Shown here: positions 1 through 11,934 of the stretch, one piece after another | Numbering within the stretch: position 1 is the stretch's first letter | How the letters are laid out: the number at the start of each line of letters is the position of its first letter | DNA from: Desmodesmus armatus | Lineage: Eukaryota > Chlorophyta > Chlorophyceae > Sphaeropleales > Scenedesmaceae | Assembly: GCA_007449985.2 (NCBI GenBank) | Contig: VIIQ02000028.1 | Span: forward strand, 1-64,000 | Direction: 5' to 3' | Length of the DNA stretch: 64,000 nt | Notes under the pieces: generated by a model | The model's database searches: none | What the model was told of the DNA's origin: nothing | What the model saw: only the letters and a program-made list of their open reading frames with translations | Translations under genes and position numbers: made by a program

Positions 1-7
1 GGCGCTG

Positions 8-3000
8 TCAGCTGGTGGTGTGCTGTAGTAGCTTTTGGCCTGGGAGCCAAACTGGCGAAAATCTGCACCCTGTGGCAGGCTGGCAGGCACCAGAGGGGTG
101 CCCATGCTGTGCTGCTGCTGCTGAACGGCTGCTGCACAGTTGCTGTGCTTGACATGCAGTAGCCACTGGCCTCATAAACAGAACGGGCAGAAGGAGGTGC
201 ATGCTGCAAAGATTCATAGGCACCAGAGGGGTACCGCTGCTGCTGCGGCTGGATGGTTGCTGCGCCCTGACTGTGCGCTCTGCTGTAGTAGCTGCTGGCC
301 TGACAGCTGAACTGGCCAGAAGGGCGTGCGTGCTGTGGAGACGTGTACGAGGCACCAGAGAGCTGCCCCTGCCCCTGCGGCTGCTGCTGCCGATTCGGCA
401 CGTGCTGCTGGAATGCCTGAGCTGACTGTTTTGCACCTGCACCAGGGGCCATGGCGGCGGCTGCGGCAGCGGCTGCTGCCGCCGCCTCGCGAGCTGCGTG
501 GTGCCCCTCGGCAGGCGCGTGAAGGCCCGGGGGAGGAGGACCCTCTGCTTCTGAGTAGTACTCAGGGCCTGACTGCAGATGTGCATTGCTGCTGCTGTTA
601 ATGCTGCCGTAGCTGTTGTAGTTCCCGCTGCTGTGACGTTGCTGCTGCTGATCGCCTGGCTTGCTGGATCCGCAGGCGCTCCCCCTGCAATGCTGCTCCT
701 GCCGCTGTAGAGTCCCACTTGCTGCTTTACTCTGCTGCTGGGCCGTGCAGCCAGCTGAATCCCCGGGATGTCCTGCAACATGTCGATGATGCCCTGCTTT
801 GCGGCAGCATATGCAGCATCCCTCGCAGTACTGTACACCCCTAGCTGCACCAGCCGGCGCTGAATAAACCCCATCCCCGCGACCTCCTGCAGCTGCGCCC
901 TGCTGCCAGGGTTTGGGTCACACATACGCCCCAGCACCTGCAAACAGTCCTGCGGCAGCTGCTGCAGGAGGGTCCGCGTCCCTGGGTGGCTGCTGATCCC
1001 CGCTGCTAGGTCCCGGGCGAGTCGCTGCTGCTCTGAGACGTATCGCTGCTCCTGCTGTGGGCCCCCGGGTTGGTACATGTTGCTGTCCCAGTCCATCTCT
1101 GGGGGGAGGTTGGGTCCTAGGAGGACCTTGTAGGCCAGGAGGCCGAGGGTGAAGACGTCTGTGCTGAGGGAGAGGGCGTCCCGGCAGCCCTGCTTGGTCT
1201 CGTAGGGAAGCTGCACCTGTATGAAAGCCATGGGAGGAAGGGCAGGCCCCGGGGGGGGGGGGTACTTTACTCTGTGATGGTTGGAGAGATGAGAGTGCGG
1301 TGAGAGTGCTTTGGCGGGCAAAGCATCAGCGGGGATGACGTGGGGAACCTTGGCAGGAGAGTGGACGGGGCGGGTGTGGAAACTGCATGTGCTCCCATGT
1401 TTGCCAGCACTGGTTGCAGGAGAGGAGGTGCATGGCGGCGGGAGCGTTTCTGCGCAATCGGCACAGAGGGTCCCGAATCACCCCCAGCCGAATCAAGGCG
1501 CCACTGCATGCCCACTTTACAGCACCAACATGGACCCTGCTCATGTGGCAGGTGTGCAGGCTGCTGACCAAGATGCAGGTTCAGATTCAGGGTTTAGGAC
1601 CTAAAGCTAAACCCCAAACCCAAAACAGGGTCACGTAGCCGCAGCTGATGCAGGTTGTCAGCCATGTCACCCACCTCCCCAGGCTGCATTGTGATGAGAG
1701 CCACGTCCATGTGGTCCATGCTGACCACAGGGTACAGGCTGCTGCGCTGGGGGGTGTGCAGCGCAGCGCTGTGTGTGACTGCACCCATATCCAGCAGTGT
1801 GATGTGTGGGGGCCCGCCACCAGGGCAGGGGAGGACGGCCACGTTGGCAGGCTTCACATCGAAATGGAGCTGCAGGGGCAGGATGCGTGGTGGGATGGGT
1901 GGGAGGTGGGGTTGGTATTAGCAGGCTGGTAGTGCGGGCAAAGGGAACTATCCAAGATGGTGACGGGGTGGCTGCCAGGGCGCTTGCTTCAAATGGCGCC
2001 ACAAACACCGGCTCCGTAAGGTTGAAGATGTTGTGACCGACCCCATGCAGAGACAGGGCAAGTTCGAGAGGTTTGCTTGCAGCACTGGGCCAAGACACAT
2101 CACGTAGCTCAGGTTCCATGACGCACAGGTTGCACGACGTGTCGATGTCTTGTGATTGCATGGCCAAGCTTGCGACACCACACTGTGGCCCTTGTTCCAA
2201 GGCCTGCGACTGCAGGAGGACCAGTACGCAGCGAGCATACCGTGCAATGCAACCGCCTGAGTCACTCCCTCCCTCCCTTTCCTCCCTCCCCACCTTCACT
2301 CATTCGCTCTTTTTTCCTTGTTGGGCACCAGGGGGCGGACCCCCACCGGCTGGCCACACACACACCAGCCGAGTGAACCCAGCTGCTCACTCACTCACAC
2401 ACTCACTCGCCCAGGGCCTAACAATGCTGCAAGCATGCTGTGCCAGGCAACCTGTTGCATTACTCCAGCTTCAGCAGGCATTCCTCCCTCCCTCCCTCCC
2501 CCTCATCGCCTACTCATACAGTTGCACCGTCACTCACCCATGGCCTCGTCCTCATCAGTGCGTCCACACCCCCAGCCAGCATGTGCCTGGCAGTGCTGCA
2601 AGCATATCGTGCCTGGCAACCTGCCATACAAACTCCAGCAGCACTCCCTCCCTCCCCCGCCCTCACCCAGCTACTCCATCCCTTCCGCACTTACCCACGG
2701 CCGCATTCTCATCAGTGCATGCACACCCCCAGCCAGCAGGTCCCTGACCACCTCCACCCGCTGCCACAGCTGCAGGTCGGCCCAGCCGCCCCGTGCAGCA
2801 GGCTCCTGCAGCAGCGCCTCCACGGTGGGTCCTGCGTAGATGCTGACTGACAGGGCCCTGCCATCTGCTGCCTCCTGCCAGGCGAGCTGCTGGCCCAGGC
2901 TGCTGCTGTGGGGGACACTCTTGGCAGCCTTCACCTCATTGGCCAACTGTGCAGGACATATAGATAATGTATACAGTATGGTCAGTGCAAGTCAAAGCAG

Positions 3001-3549
3001 GTGCATACAGGTTGGTGTGTGAGAGGAGCAGAGGGGTGGTCTGTGCATGCCAGGTGTTGGTGTATGGATCAAATGTGCTTTACGTTGCAGCAACCTTTGG
3101 CTGCACGTTGGGTGAGCAGCCATGGCATGTATGGTGAGAGCTGGTGCTGGCACATCAGGACTGTTGAGATGATCAAAAGCAACAACTGCTGCAGCACCGC
3201 CACTACAGCGTGCAAGTGTTGGCATGATGCCATGGCACGGTGTGGTGCGCACCTGCACCCACTCGAAGTCTGCTCTGTCTGCTGATGTGACTTTCAGCAC
3301 GAGTTGCGTGCCGTCTCTCAATGTGTACAGGGTGGCTTGCACATCTTCTGACTCGAACAGCAGCCGGCGGGATGTTGCATGCTGGTCCAGGAACACCCTG
3401 CAAGTGGGAAGACAGTAGACACCTCTGCGATTGTGTCCGTGGCCTCAACTGCCCAGCCATCACGTGACAGGGATGTAGGTGGCACGTAGACGGTAGTATA
3501 TATGTTTTGTGCTGCAGGATCGTGGCAAGGCTCACCTGAGAGGGTCCAT
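8..3549 (-). CDS. Protein-kinase-like protein, 604 aa, 5 exons
   Basis: Exons (read on minus) 3549-3536, 3397-3253, 2946-2695, 1869-1675 and 1216-8 sum to 605 codons including a TGA at 10-8. The 14-nt first exon (MDPLR) splices cleanly into VFLDQHATSRRLL. Kinase landmarks appear in order: a VAIK-like lysine in QLVLKV (exon 2), a catalytic loop HFDVKPANV at the start of exon 4 (the HxDxKPxN pattern), ITLLDMGA in the place of the DFG motif, and STDVFTLGLLAYKVLLG resembling subdomain IX at the start of exon 5. After about residue 330 the chain becomes Ser/Gln/Ala-rich and low in complexity, probably disordered. DMG instead of DFG keeps the metal-binding Asp, so activity is possible. The substrate is unknown. 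Its promoter lies just downstream of the PhlG-like gene, which is on the same strand. Kinase fold is fairly sure; family is not assigned. Confidence 0.72.
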
Positions 3550-3964
3550 GTTTGCCGATCCTCCGCCTGAAACAGCAGTGGTATGGACCATTGCTGAGAC
3601 AGCCTGGCTGGGCCTCAGGCGACCAGCAACGGCGTCATATCATGTAATACTGCCCATGTGTACCACATCAAGCATCGTTGACACCCTCTCGCCGGGACTG
3701 AGAGGGCAAAACTCTGGAAGACAGTAGATGGATGGCAGCTGACTTTCGATCAAACCTTGTTGCGCTGTTTGAACGATGACTGCTGCTCAACGTTTAGTGG
3801 CTGATCTTTTGCGAAGGCTGCCTGGCAGCTGGGAGAGAGGTTTTGTTTCATCCCAGACCCATGGATAGCGTTTCCTTGCACGGCTTGCCCCTTGGTTTGA
3901 AAGAGGCTGTTGAACGATGTTCAAGATCAGCAGGTCTCAGATGAGTTGTTTATGATGAAACATG
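3550..3964. other. Intergenic, same-strand spacer
   Basis: This 415-bp stretch separates the end of the PhlG-like gene from the start of the kinase-like gene on the same strand. It would hold the 3' UTR of the first and the promoter of the second. I see no coding potential and no distinctive repeat. Confidence 0.5.
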
Positions 3965-5029
3965 TTACAACTCGTCCACGATGCTTCCAGTGGTGGGCTT
4001 GGCCACACCAGCCTGGTGCTCCTCCTGTGGTTGCGTCTCAGTCTGTGCAGTAGCTGCCGCGCTGTACAGACTGGGGAGTATGTGCTCCAAATTGCCAACC
4101 TGCAGGCACAACAACGTCACCAGCTGTGTCGCCTGGTGGTCACTGCACTACAGTAGCTTGCTGCCAGCTGCCTGAAGGTAGCTACCTGTAGACTGGTTGA
4201 TCAGCAGTGGCAAAGGCTTGATTGACTAGTGCAATATTCAGAGCAATCCACAGGCACCAAGGCCCTGCGAGTTCACCTCTGGCAGAGCCACATCACACTC
4301 CCCTCGCACCTCACCTCTTCCACGCAGTGGTGCATCCACTGCTTCAACATCCACTCCGCGTCCCGCCCGCGCGCAAACATCCCACGCACCAGCGCATTCC
4401 GCCAGCGAGCATACCACATCGGCCGCCAGCCCGGGTCCACCACCCCCACCACCTGGCTGCTGCTCACAAGCAACCCCTGTGGTGTGTCCCTCCAGCTGTG
4501 CTCCAGCCACCACAGGCTGCTGCCGATGCCCGTGCGGGTGGGCACGGTCAGAGACATGCTGTGAGGCCCCAACTGCTGCAGCTCCGTCACCTCCCTGGTG
4601 ATGCAGTAGGATATTACGCCAACAATATGTCAGAACAATCTATTGGATGATGATGCAGCACACAGGAAGCACCACACATTATTGAACCTGCAACGAATGG
4701 ACTGGTGACGAGCTCAGTCACACAAGCCATCGAGCTAGTTGTCCTTTATGTAAGCAGCAAAGGGCCGCCACCCAATGCACATGCTGTGCTGCCAAGCTTC
4801 ACCACTGCTAGCGCTCTAAACAAGGTGGAATGTGAAGCAGCGGCACACAGCGCCACCCTGCATTTGATCAAGGTCGCCAGGTCACAGTTGCTGTTCTTGC
4901 ATCACCTGATGATGTAGTCATCGGCATGCTGGGGCCCAGGCTGGTAGTTGGCTGCTGTGTAGCCTGCTGGCTCTGGACACATGAAGAACTCACAGATCTC
5001 CCAGAGGGGGCCGGAGGGGCTGCTGGATG

Positions 5030-5071
<42 letters not shown>

Positions 5072-6250
5072 CTGTTGTGGTGGGAGGGCGACCTGATAGA
5101 TATGATCACGGGGATGCCTACAGGTATGTGTTGGCGCATGAGTATGTTAGGGGCAGGTGATGGTGTCGAGTTGAAGGCAGGCATGCTGGTGGACAGTGGA
5201 CAATGGGCGCCCGCTGTCAGGCTGACTGCATGCATGGCAACTCAACTGTGGGCTGGAAGGTACTAAGGCAAATGGCTTCAGAGTAGGGAGGCACAGGCAG
5301 CGATGAGGCTGTGTGCAGGATGTTCCCTGTGTCAACACTATGAGCAACAGGCAGCAGCTGCTCAGTGCATATGTTGTTGTTTGCATGTGATATGCATGTG
5401 TGTGTGCAGCACCTGCACCCACCATTGAAGGTACTTTGGCCACACCTGGCCATCTCCTGCGTAGGGGGCGTCACCCTCAATGTTTGCCAGCCACCAGGCC
5501 ATCATCTCAGCAGACACACCTACACAGCGTGAGGACAGTAACCAACTGTGAGCCCACACCAGTCCCCAGTTGTATGTACAACCACTGTGTGGCATCAGCA
5601 TGTGTGTGGCATCCAATCACAGTCTGGCATCATCATCTCAACAGGAGAAAGGGGGCCTGACGCTGGCCAACCTGGCCCGACCAGCACGGGGTCCAGCACT
5701 CGCTCATGATGAACATGGTGCTTGCTTTGATATCTACGCTTGGTGTAAGGCTTTTTGTGCATGTGGACTGTTCTGGCTGCAGTGGGAGGCCGGACATGAG
5801 CTACAACACGTGGCTGCCGAGCTGCTGCTGTGGTCGCTCTGCTTGCACCAGCCTCGCAACAGCATGCGGCCTGTGCTGGAGCTCTGCTGCCAGCTGAGGT
5901 CAACATAGGCACTGGCACAGACGGAATGCCCTACCTTTTAGGGGGCCATGCACCACAGTTGCGCGCAGCGCGTAGCTTTCCGTCAGATTGATGGACAAAT
6001 GCTGGGCGCTGTTCAAGCTGCGGTACGGCCAGGGCTGTTGGGGCCTTGACTTTGGCAATAGAGGCTGTATCTCCAAAGGTTGTGCTGGACGCATCCACCA
6101 TGCACCGAATCTTTCTATGGCATCAAGCACTGCTGTTGGCCGTACTGTTGTGGTCACTAGGCTGATGTCACTTGAGGTGCCATCTGCAGCAGTAGGACAG
6201 GGACTGCATACAGCAAGGCAGATGAGCACTGCAGCGGCTGCTGCAGACAT
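3965..6250 (-). CDS. DAPG/phloretin hydrolase (PhlG)-like protein, predicted secreted, 314 aa
   Basis: Exons 6250-5935, 5519-5423, 5117-5093, 4997-4906, 4594-4315 and 4099-3965 join in phase to 315 codons ending in TAA. The N terminus (MSAAAAAVLICLAVC) looks like a signal peptide. Family landmarks follow: GVSAEMMAWW, LQWHPRDHIYQ, ICEFF, a Gly/Asn/Trp-rich middle, then WMHHCVEE and a final VGNLEHILPSLY. PhlG-type hydrolases cleave a C-C bond in acylated phloroglucinols using zinc; from memory the ligands are one His, one Glu and a C-terminal HxxxE pair. WHPRDH, ICEFF and HHCVEE supply matching residues. The 25-nt exon 3 and the 95-nt intron 3, which contains a (CTG)n tract, are the weakest part of the model. 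They are needed to link the HPRDH frame to the ICEFF frame. Substrate is unknown; secretion or ER entry is inferred. Confidence 0.72.
5028..5071. repeat. (CTG)n microsatellite inside a 95-nt intron
   Basis: About fourteen uninterrupted CTG units on plus (CAG on the transcribed sense). In the model above it lies wholly inside intron 3 of the PhlG-like gene. If the intron were retained, the reading frame would encode poly-Ala and the downstream conserved ICEFF frame would be lost. Confidence 0.85.
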
Positions 6251-8704
6251 AGAGCGTGTTTGTTGATTTGTCTGGGTCACCGAAGCAGTCCACTCGGGTA
6301 AAAAGTTGCACAGTTTCACAACTGGCCTGTGACAGCAGCAGAAGGTGTGCGCTGGAACAGCGATGGTTGCTGACCGCTTGAGCCAGAGGGTATCAAAAGA
6401 ATAAATAACATTTTCGGACATCAATCAACCTTTCCATGTGCTGCTTTGATGACAAAACAAGCATGCTTTGACTTGGGTGACCGGGCTGTAGCATCGCCTT
6501 GCCTGCATGCCTAGTGCCTTTCCTGTTGAATTCAAGCCGTATCGTAGTGTTCGCGCAGACATATTATCGTGTACTGCTAAGGGGACTGTCCAGACGGTGT
6601 TCAGAGAGTGTGAACAATCCTGGGAACCCTGAACACACAGGGGGGCCTGATATCAATTGATACATAATGAAAACAAACCGTCCACTACAAATTCACAACC
6701 CCGAAAGCGCACATGCATGGTTCATGCCAGCAGGGCAAACCCAAGCGTAAGATACATTCATGCAGAGGTACATGCATGTACCTCTGCCCCTTGTACATGG
6801 GGGCCTGGCTGCCACTTCCAGTGCAGGCATTGCCAATGGAGCACGCACACACAGTCCATGGCCCTGGATGCATCGCAGTTGTCTGCCATAGATGACGCAA
6901 CTGACACACGGGCGCTTGAAAGAGGCAAACATGGCACATGTGCCTGGACAGTCTTCGGCAGACTGTCTGCCAACACCTTGTCATTTGATAGCAGGGCCAA
7001 CTACACAACACAACCGTTAGGGAGTATCAACTGCTTTCAACAAAATACAAGCATGTGCCCCAACAACCTGGCGAGGTCTTGCAAGCGCTTTCCTCCTCGT
7101 ACCATATGCATGCGACGGGTGCATGCGTACCAGTAATGCGTACCAGTAATGGCCAACTGACACGACAACAATCTATAAAGCACTGGAACAGAACAAGTGG
7201 TGAAGGCGGTGAGTATCCCCCCCTACATGCGTCTGGCGTGCGTGTAAGGAAGATACTGACACACTGTGGACATCAAGACTCCAGTCTAGATACCACCACC
7301 CTGGTATACAAGTCAGTACCGTTTGAATGCGGTTTGAGACGCAAATCAACCAACAAGCGGCCTTATCAAACCAACGACCTACGCCACCACGCACCCCACA
7401 AGCTGGAGGGTGCCACCACGCGCTGGATGGTGACGTCCCATGCCAAGCAGATGGTGGCATACTGTAACAACTTCTTTCTGTCTGTACTGTCAGCTGTAGG
7501 TGCCCACAGGGCCCACCAGCCCAACATAAACTCAAAATCAACACATAGTAAAACGGACACCGGCTGAACAAACTGCAAGCCAATGCATGTGTTACCAACA
7601 GCCCTATCACCCCAAAAGTGCCGGCCAGCATCGCTCCTGATGCTGTGAGCATGATGATCTGGGCTACACACAAACCCCTTTGTGGCTGGCAGCCGCATAC
7701 TGCCACCTGCAGACCGCAGTGGCTCTCAGGCAGCTATGGCTGCACATGCTGCTGACATGCAACCCAGCCTGCAGCAACGCACATGTGTAACAAAGCATTC
7801 GACGGGTGTGCAAGTCTGCCCTGAATCAGCATAAGCAAAATGATAAACCGCACATCAGCTAATACTGTGAGGAACAGCCTGTCATGTAGGGCACAGCAAT
7901 GCCTGTAGCCACTGGCTAACAGGACAGCGTGCTCAAACTGGAATTACTGACATATAGTAACATGCAACAATGTAACGTAACAGGCGTCCACCCCTCCCTC
8001 TCCACAGCCCCTCCCTCTTGACCCACGTGCAAGGCTGACAGCACCAGCTACACAGCTAGCTAAGCAGCAGATGGAGTCAAGCAGTGTGTGAGACAGCAGC
8101 ACAATATGAGAAACAACATCAACACAGCGGTTGAACAGGACTCTGACACCAGGAATGATAAGTAGACGGCTGGCACTGTAGCCACACTGTGTACGGTACA
8201 CTGCAAACACACGATCTATGACCAAGTGAAGTCTCTGTATCTTTATCTTTTTTTAAGTGACACACTCACAATGCGTTGGCCAAGCAGGGGCACCAGTAAA
8301 GGCTAAGATAAGGTAAGGTAAGTCAGCTCCAGCCAAAGCCAACCCTCAATACAGTGCAAAAGTACGCATTGTGTGTCTATGGCTGTCCTCAGTGAAGGGC
8401 TGGTGAGCAGGGTGTACCCTACATGGGACCAGGCATATGACGAAGGAAACACAAAACAGCAACGAGCTCTATCAGCGCCAACAGAACCAGCTGTAAGAGT
8501 GTCAACAGGTACCACTGTCATGACTGCTAAAGCAATGCTGCGTGCCAATGCTATGCATGCAATGCTGCCAAAACCCTGACCCTCACACCAACTGCCACAC
8601 ACCTCTTCTGACCTCTGCCACAAACATTTGCTCCTACAAGGAGGGAATGTGCCTAGTAGGCACATCTATCCCTCTATCAGCCCACAAACCGCAACTTCCC
8701 AACC
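6251..8704. other. Gene-poor interval
   Basis: This would contain the upstream region of the PhlG-like gene and the 3' UTR of the LRR gene at 8705. Open frames here reach at most about 175 residues and show no family motif, codon pattern or plausible splice framework. There is a short imperfect direct repeat near 7125-7150 (GCGTACCAGTAATG twice). No gene is called. Confidence 0.5.
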
Positions 8705-10979
8705 TCAGCAGGCGACACTTCCAGCAACCCCAGCAGCCACGCCACTGCCAACTCCTGCATACTGCTGCTGCTGCTGCAGTGCAGGAGCTGCTGCAACTAC
8801 TGGAGTGGCCTGCTGTTGCCCAACCCCAGCAGCAAGAGGTGCAGCAGCTGCTGCTGTTGGTTGGCAGGGTGGTGGCTGCTTCTTCAGCAGTGTATGCCAA
8901 GTGCTGTGAGCCAACAACCCCAATAAGCTGCTGCTGCTGCCGTTGCTGCTGCTGGCCGCTGCTCCTTGCTGCTTGCCAAAGCAGTGCATGCTGAACCTAC
9001 TGGACTCTGCAGCACGTTCCTCCCCAGAGGGCACACTGCCACCCGATTGCTGCTGCAGTAGCCCATTGAAGGGTTGCAGAAACTCACAGCCAACATACGG
9101 CAGGATTCCGGTGCTGCCGCACAGCGCTCCTATCAGCCGGCACTGCTCCCCGCCCCCTTGCTGCCCAGGCGCCACCGGCGGCAGCAGCACCCTCAGCTGC
9201 TGCAGGCCCGTGAGTTGCTGCAGCCGCTGCAGCAGCTGCTGCGCTGGCACATCCACCCTCCTGCACAGTAGAGAGAGGCTGGTCAGCTGCGTCATGCGCC
9301 CGAGCGCATCCGCCGCTGCTGTCCCCAGCACCCCATCCACAACTGTCAGCTTTCTGAGCTGCGGTACTGCTGCATGCTGGTCCAGCACAACCTCATCACT
9401 GGGGTTGAACACACACCCTAGCTGTAGCTCCTGGTGCTGGGGTACCCCTGCCAGCTGCTGCAGCTGCTGTGGTCGCAGCTCTGAGACCCATAGCCGCAGG
9501 ACACGCACATCCCTAAGCCCCAGCACAGCGCTGAGGTCAGTACAGCCTAGGGCCTCGACAAGGGTGACACTGGGCGGCAGGGTAAGGCCCTTGCTGATCC
9601 AAGGGAGTGACAGGCTCTTGAGTGCTGTGAGGTGGCGGAAGTCTAGCCCCGGGTGTGTGCTGTGCATGCGGCTGCTGCCTGCAGCTGCAGGAGGCTTGGC
9701 GGGAGAGCGTCTATGTCGCGCTGCTGCAGGACGGGGCCCTCCATGCTGAACAGCACGAGCTGCTGCAGGCTGCGGAGTTTCCTTGCAGCGGCACAGTGTG
9801 CTGAGAAGCCCAGGGTGCCACCACTGCTGATGCTACCCATGCTGCTAGTGGTGCGTGTGCGTGTGCTGGTGCTGCCAGGCTGGTTGATGAGGAAGAGCTG
9901 GTGTAGGGTTGTGAGGGTGGCGAGGGCGCGTGCGTGCTGCTGTAGGCCTGCTGGCTGTGAGGGCAGTGGTGTGACCAGGACCTGCAGGGTGCTGCTGCCT
10001 GCACTGAGCAGCAGCTGGGAGCTGGGGGCGCTGCCAGCAAAGATCAGGTGCCTGCAAGGGGAAAGGCGGCAGGGGGGCAGCAGCAGAGCAGAAATGGTGT
10101 ACATCAGTGACGGTGGAGGGGAGCTTATGTTTGATGGGGAGCACAGCTATTCTGGCAGCTGTGTCCAACCATGTAAGCAGACTGCAGTGGCTTCGTGTTG
10201 TGACGAAAACAAGGATGGCAACCCAGACACTACACATAGATGCAGGATGCTGAATAGAGTGCAACACAGATGGTCGCGGGCCTGGGCTGGGCGCCTGTGG
10301 TGGTTGTGTGCTGTTGTCTGCAACACACCAGGTTCCAACAGCTGCATCATGTTGGCATTACACTCAGCAAACATACTATACTACAGTGTAGCTCTTTCAC
10401 CACAGGATGTGCAGCATCAACCAACAGCACCCGCCTCAGTTGCTTTGCAACTCACCTCAACAGCAGGCCCTGCTGAGCACCTGCTGGCTCTGATGCTGAT
10501 GCTGCTGCATCAACTGCTGCCACCAAGCGAGCTTGGGACCTTGTGCGAAGGTTTGACGGACCTCTGCTGCTGTGTGCGCCCTTTGCTGTTGCTGCTGCAG
10601 CTGCTTGCAGACCGGCAGTTATGGCTTGTTCTGCCTCGGGCTCTACCAGAACCTCCAAAGAGCCCAGCAAGCGCCCGTTTCTCGCCAACCACCTGCCCAA
10701 AAGCTGGCTTTCGGCGAGCACAGGGCCCAGCCATTGCTTCAGTGCTGCTTTGCTGCCTGTTTGTGGCCTGCAGGTGGGAGATCTAGAGCTGGTGATGCGA
10801 GCCTTGACCCTGCCCTCACAGGTGCTGTGGATCAGCTGTGCCATGGATGTGCTGACGCATAACAGTCTGCTGACGATCTGCAGTTCGGGCTCTTGCCAAT
10901 GATGCTGCAGCAAAAGCTGCCAGACCAGCTCTTCCCTGTCAGTCAACCCCTCCGTGGTAGTAGAACGGCTGTGGCGCAT
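8705..10979 (-). CDS. Leucine-rich-repeat (F-box/LRR-like) protein with an apparent frameshift
   Basis: Exon 1 (10979-10456) and exon 2 (10051-8705) meet at canonical GT-AG sites, LLLR joining HLIFAG. The N-terminal part (about 175 aa) is helical and resembles the leading segment of algal F-box/LRR proteins (WQLLLQHHW, VSRLLCVS, WLARNGRLLGSLEV). Exon 2 has leucine-rich repeats such as LTALKSLSLPW, LRDVRVLRLWVSEL and MTQLTSLSLLC, then an Ala/Gln-rich tail ending in TGA at 8707. The frame carrying the first LRRs (ending near LPPSLLQLQ) and the frame carrying LDFRHLTALKSL do not match: one base is missing around 9665-9695. Exon lengths sum to 1871, one short of a multiple of three, which agrees. 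This is either a sequencing indel or a decaying gene. LRR proteins of this kind usually act as protein-interaction adaptors; the partner is unknown. Confidence 0.65.
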
Positions 10980-11370
10980 ACTAGGGATGAATATAAGTCA
11001 CTAATGTGCCTATTGGTATGGTTTTGGACGGCAGGGGTTGTGTCTGCAAGCCACCTGACGAGTCTGGTAAAAGTCGTTTGAGTTGATGTGGCGAGGGCTG
11101 CTGATAGATGACCGCAAGTGCTGCACAAAATGGGCGCAATGTGTATTGGATGCTCAAGAGATCACATCTGGCTTGATCGGCCACTCCGGTTAGCGTTGAC
11201 CAAAGATAACACCTCCCATTCTCCTAACCAAATAGAAGTTGAGATCGCAGATACTGGTGAGCAGCACGTGTCTGGAAGATGCGAGTGCCAATTCTATTTC
11301 CTTCGCCGGTTCAATGCACACACTCTGGCCTTGACCAGCCTGCCTATTTAGGCACTACAATCAGGTGCTT

Positions 11371-11466
11371 TGTAGTAAGATCGCAGAGGCTGAAGCTGCC
11401 GTGCCTGTCAACGGAATGAAGTGGTGATTGATGCTTGTGCATGCGCAGTTGAAGCTAGACGAGCTT
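11371..11466 (+). repeat. Dispersed repeat family D, copy 1
   Basis: It begins with TGTAGTAAGATCGCAGAGGC and ends near GCTAGACGAGCTT. The whole 96 bp aligns, with a few differences, to 53325-53420 in the same orientation. A shorter inverted piece lies at 46433-46476 and a core fragment at 55860-55890. It has no coding capacity. It may be a degraded SINE or other non-autonomous element; I cannot name the family. Confidence 0.65.
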
Positions 11467-11591
11467 CGGGGGCCCCCAAACCCTTGGCTCAGTGTGACAC
11501 ACAATCAGGTGCTGTGCATCCGAGTTATATGTCCACGTAGCACTTGCAAACGCTGTAGGAGTAGACCCTGAGACATACAGGAATGAATAAC

Positions 11592-11596
11592 TTACA
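11592..11596 (-). terminator. Candidate TGTAA polyadenylation signal for SecA
   Basis: TGTAA on the minus strand, about 340 nt after the SecA stop codon. TGTAA is the common poly(A) signal in chlorophycean algae such as Chlamydomonas. Position alone supports it, since a pentamer is frequent by chance. Confidence 0.3.
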
Positions 11597-11934
11597 GACA
11601 AACTGCATAGCCCCTCTGACCCCAGGAGCAGAGACACATCAAAGCGAGCCTGCCTGAACATGGACAGCTTTGGAGCTACATCAGCAGCAGCGGACATGGC
11701 TAAACCATATGTGCAACCCTTCAATACTCAGCCGCTCCAAATCAACAGCTTGAGCCGACATGGCTGTTCATACCATGCCAACAACCAAAAAAGCGCCTTG
11801 CACATGATGCAATGGAAAATATATATTGAGATACCCCCACAACGCGTACACACACTTACCTACAACATCCTGCACACAACACCAACTCGTCGAAACCCCA
11901 AAAACCGCGCCCCACAAATGCTACACTATCACCT

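Larger units (their letters stand above)
10980..11934. other. Spacer between LRR gene start and SecA stop
   Basis: It holds the SecA 3' UTR, an LRR gene promoter, and one copy of a dispersed short repeat at 11371-11466. No convincing reading frame was seen. Confidence 0.5.

Noticed and set aside
2073..2747. 224-codon plus-strand open frame
   Set aside because: It lies over introns and exons of the minus-strand kinase-like gene and is Pro/Ser/His low complexity from (CCCT)n and CACAC sequence.
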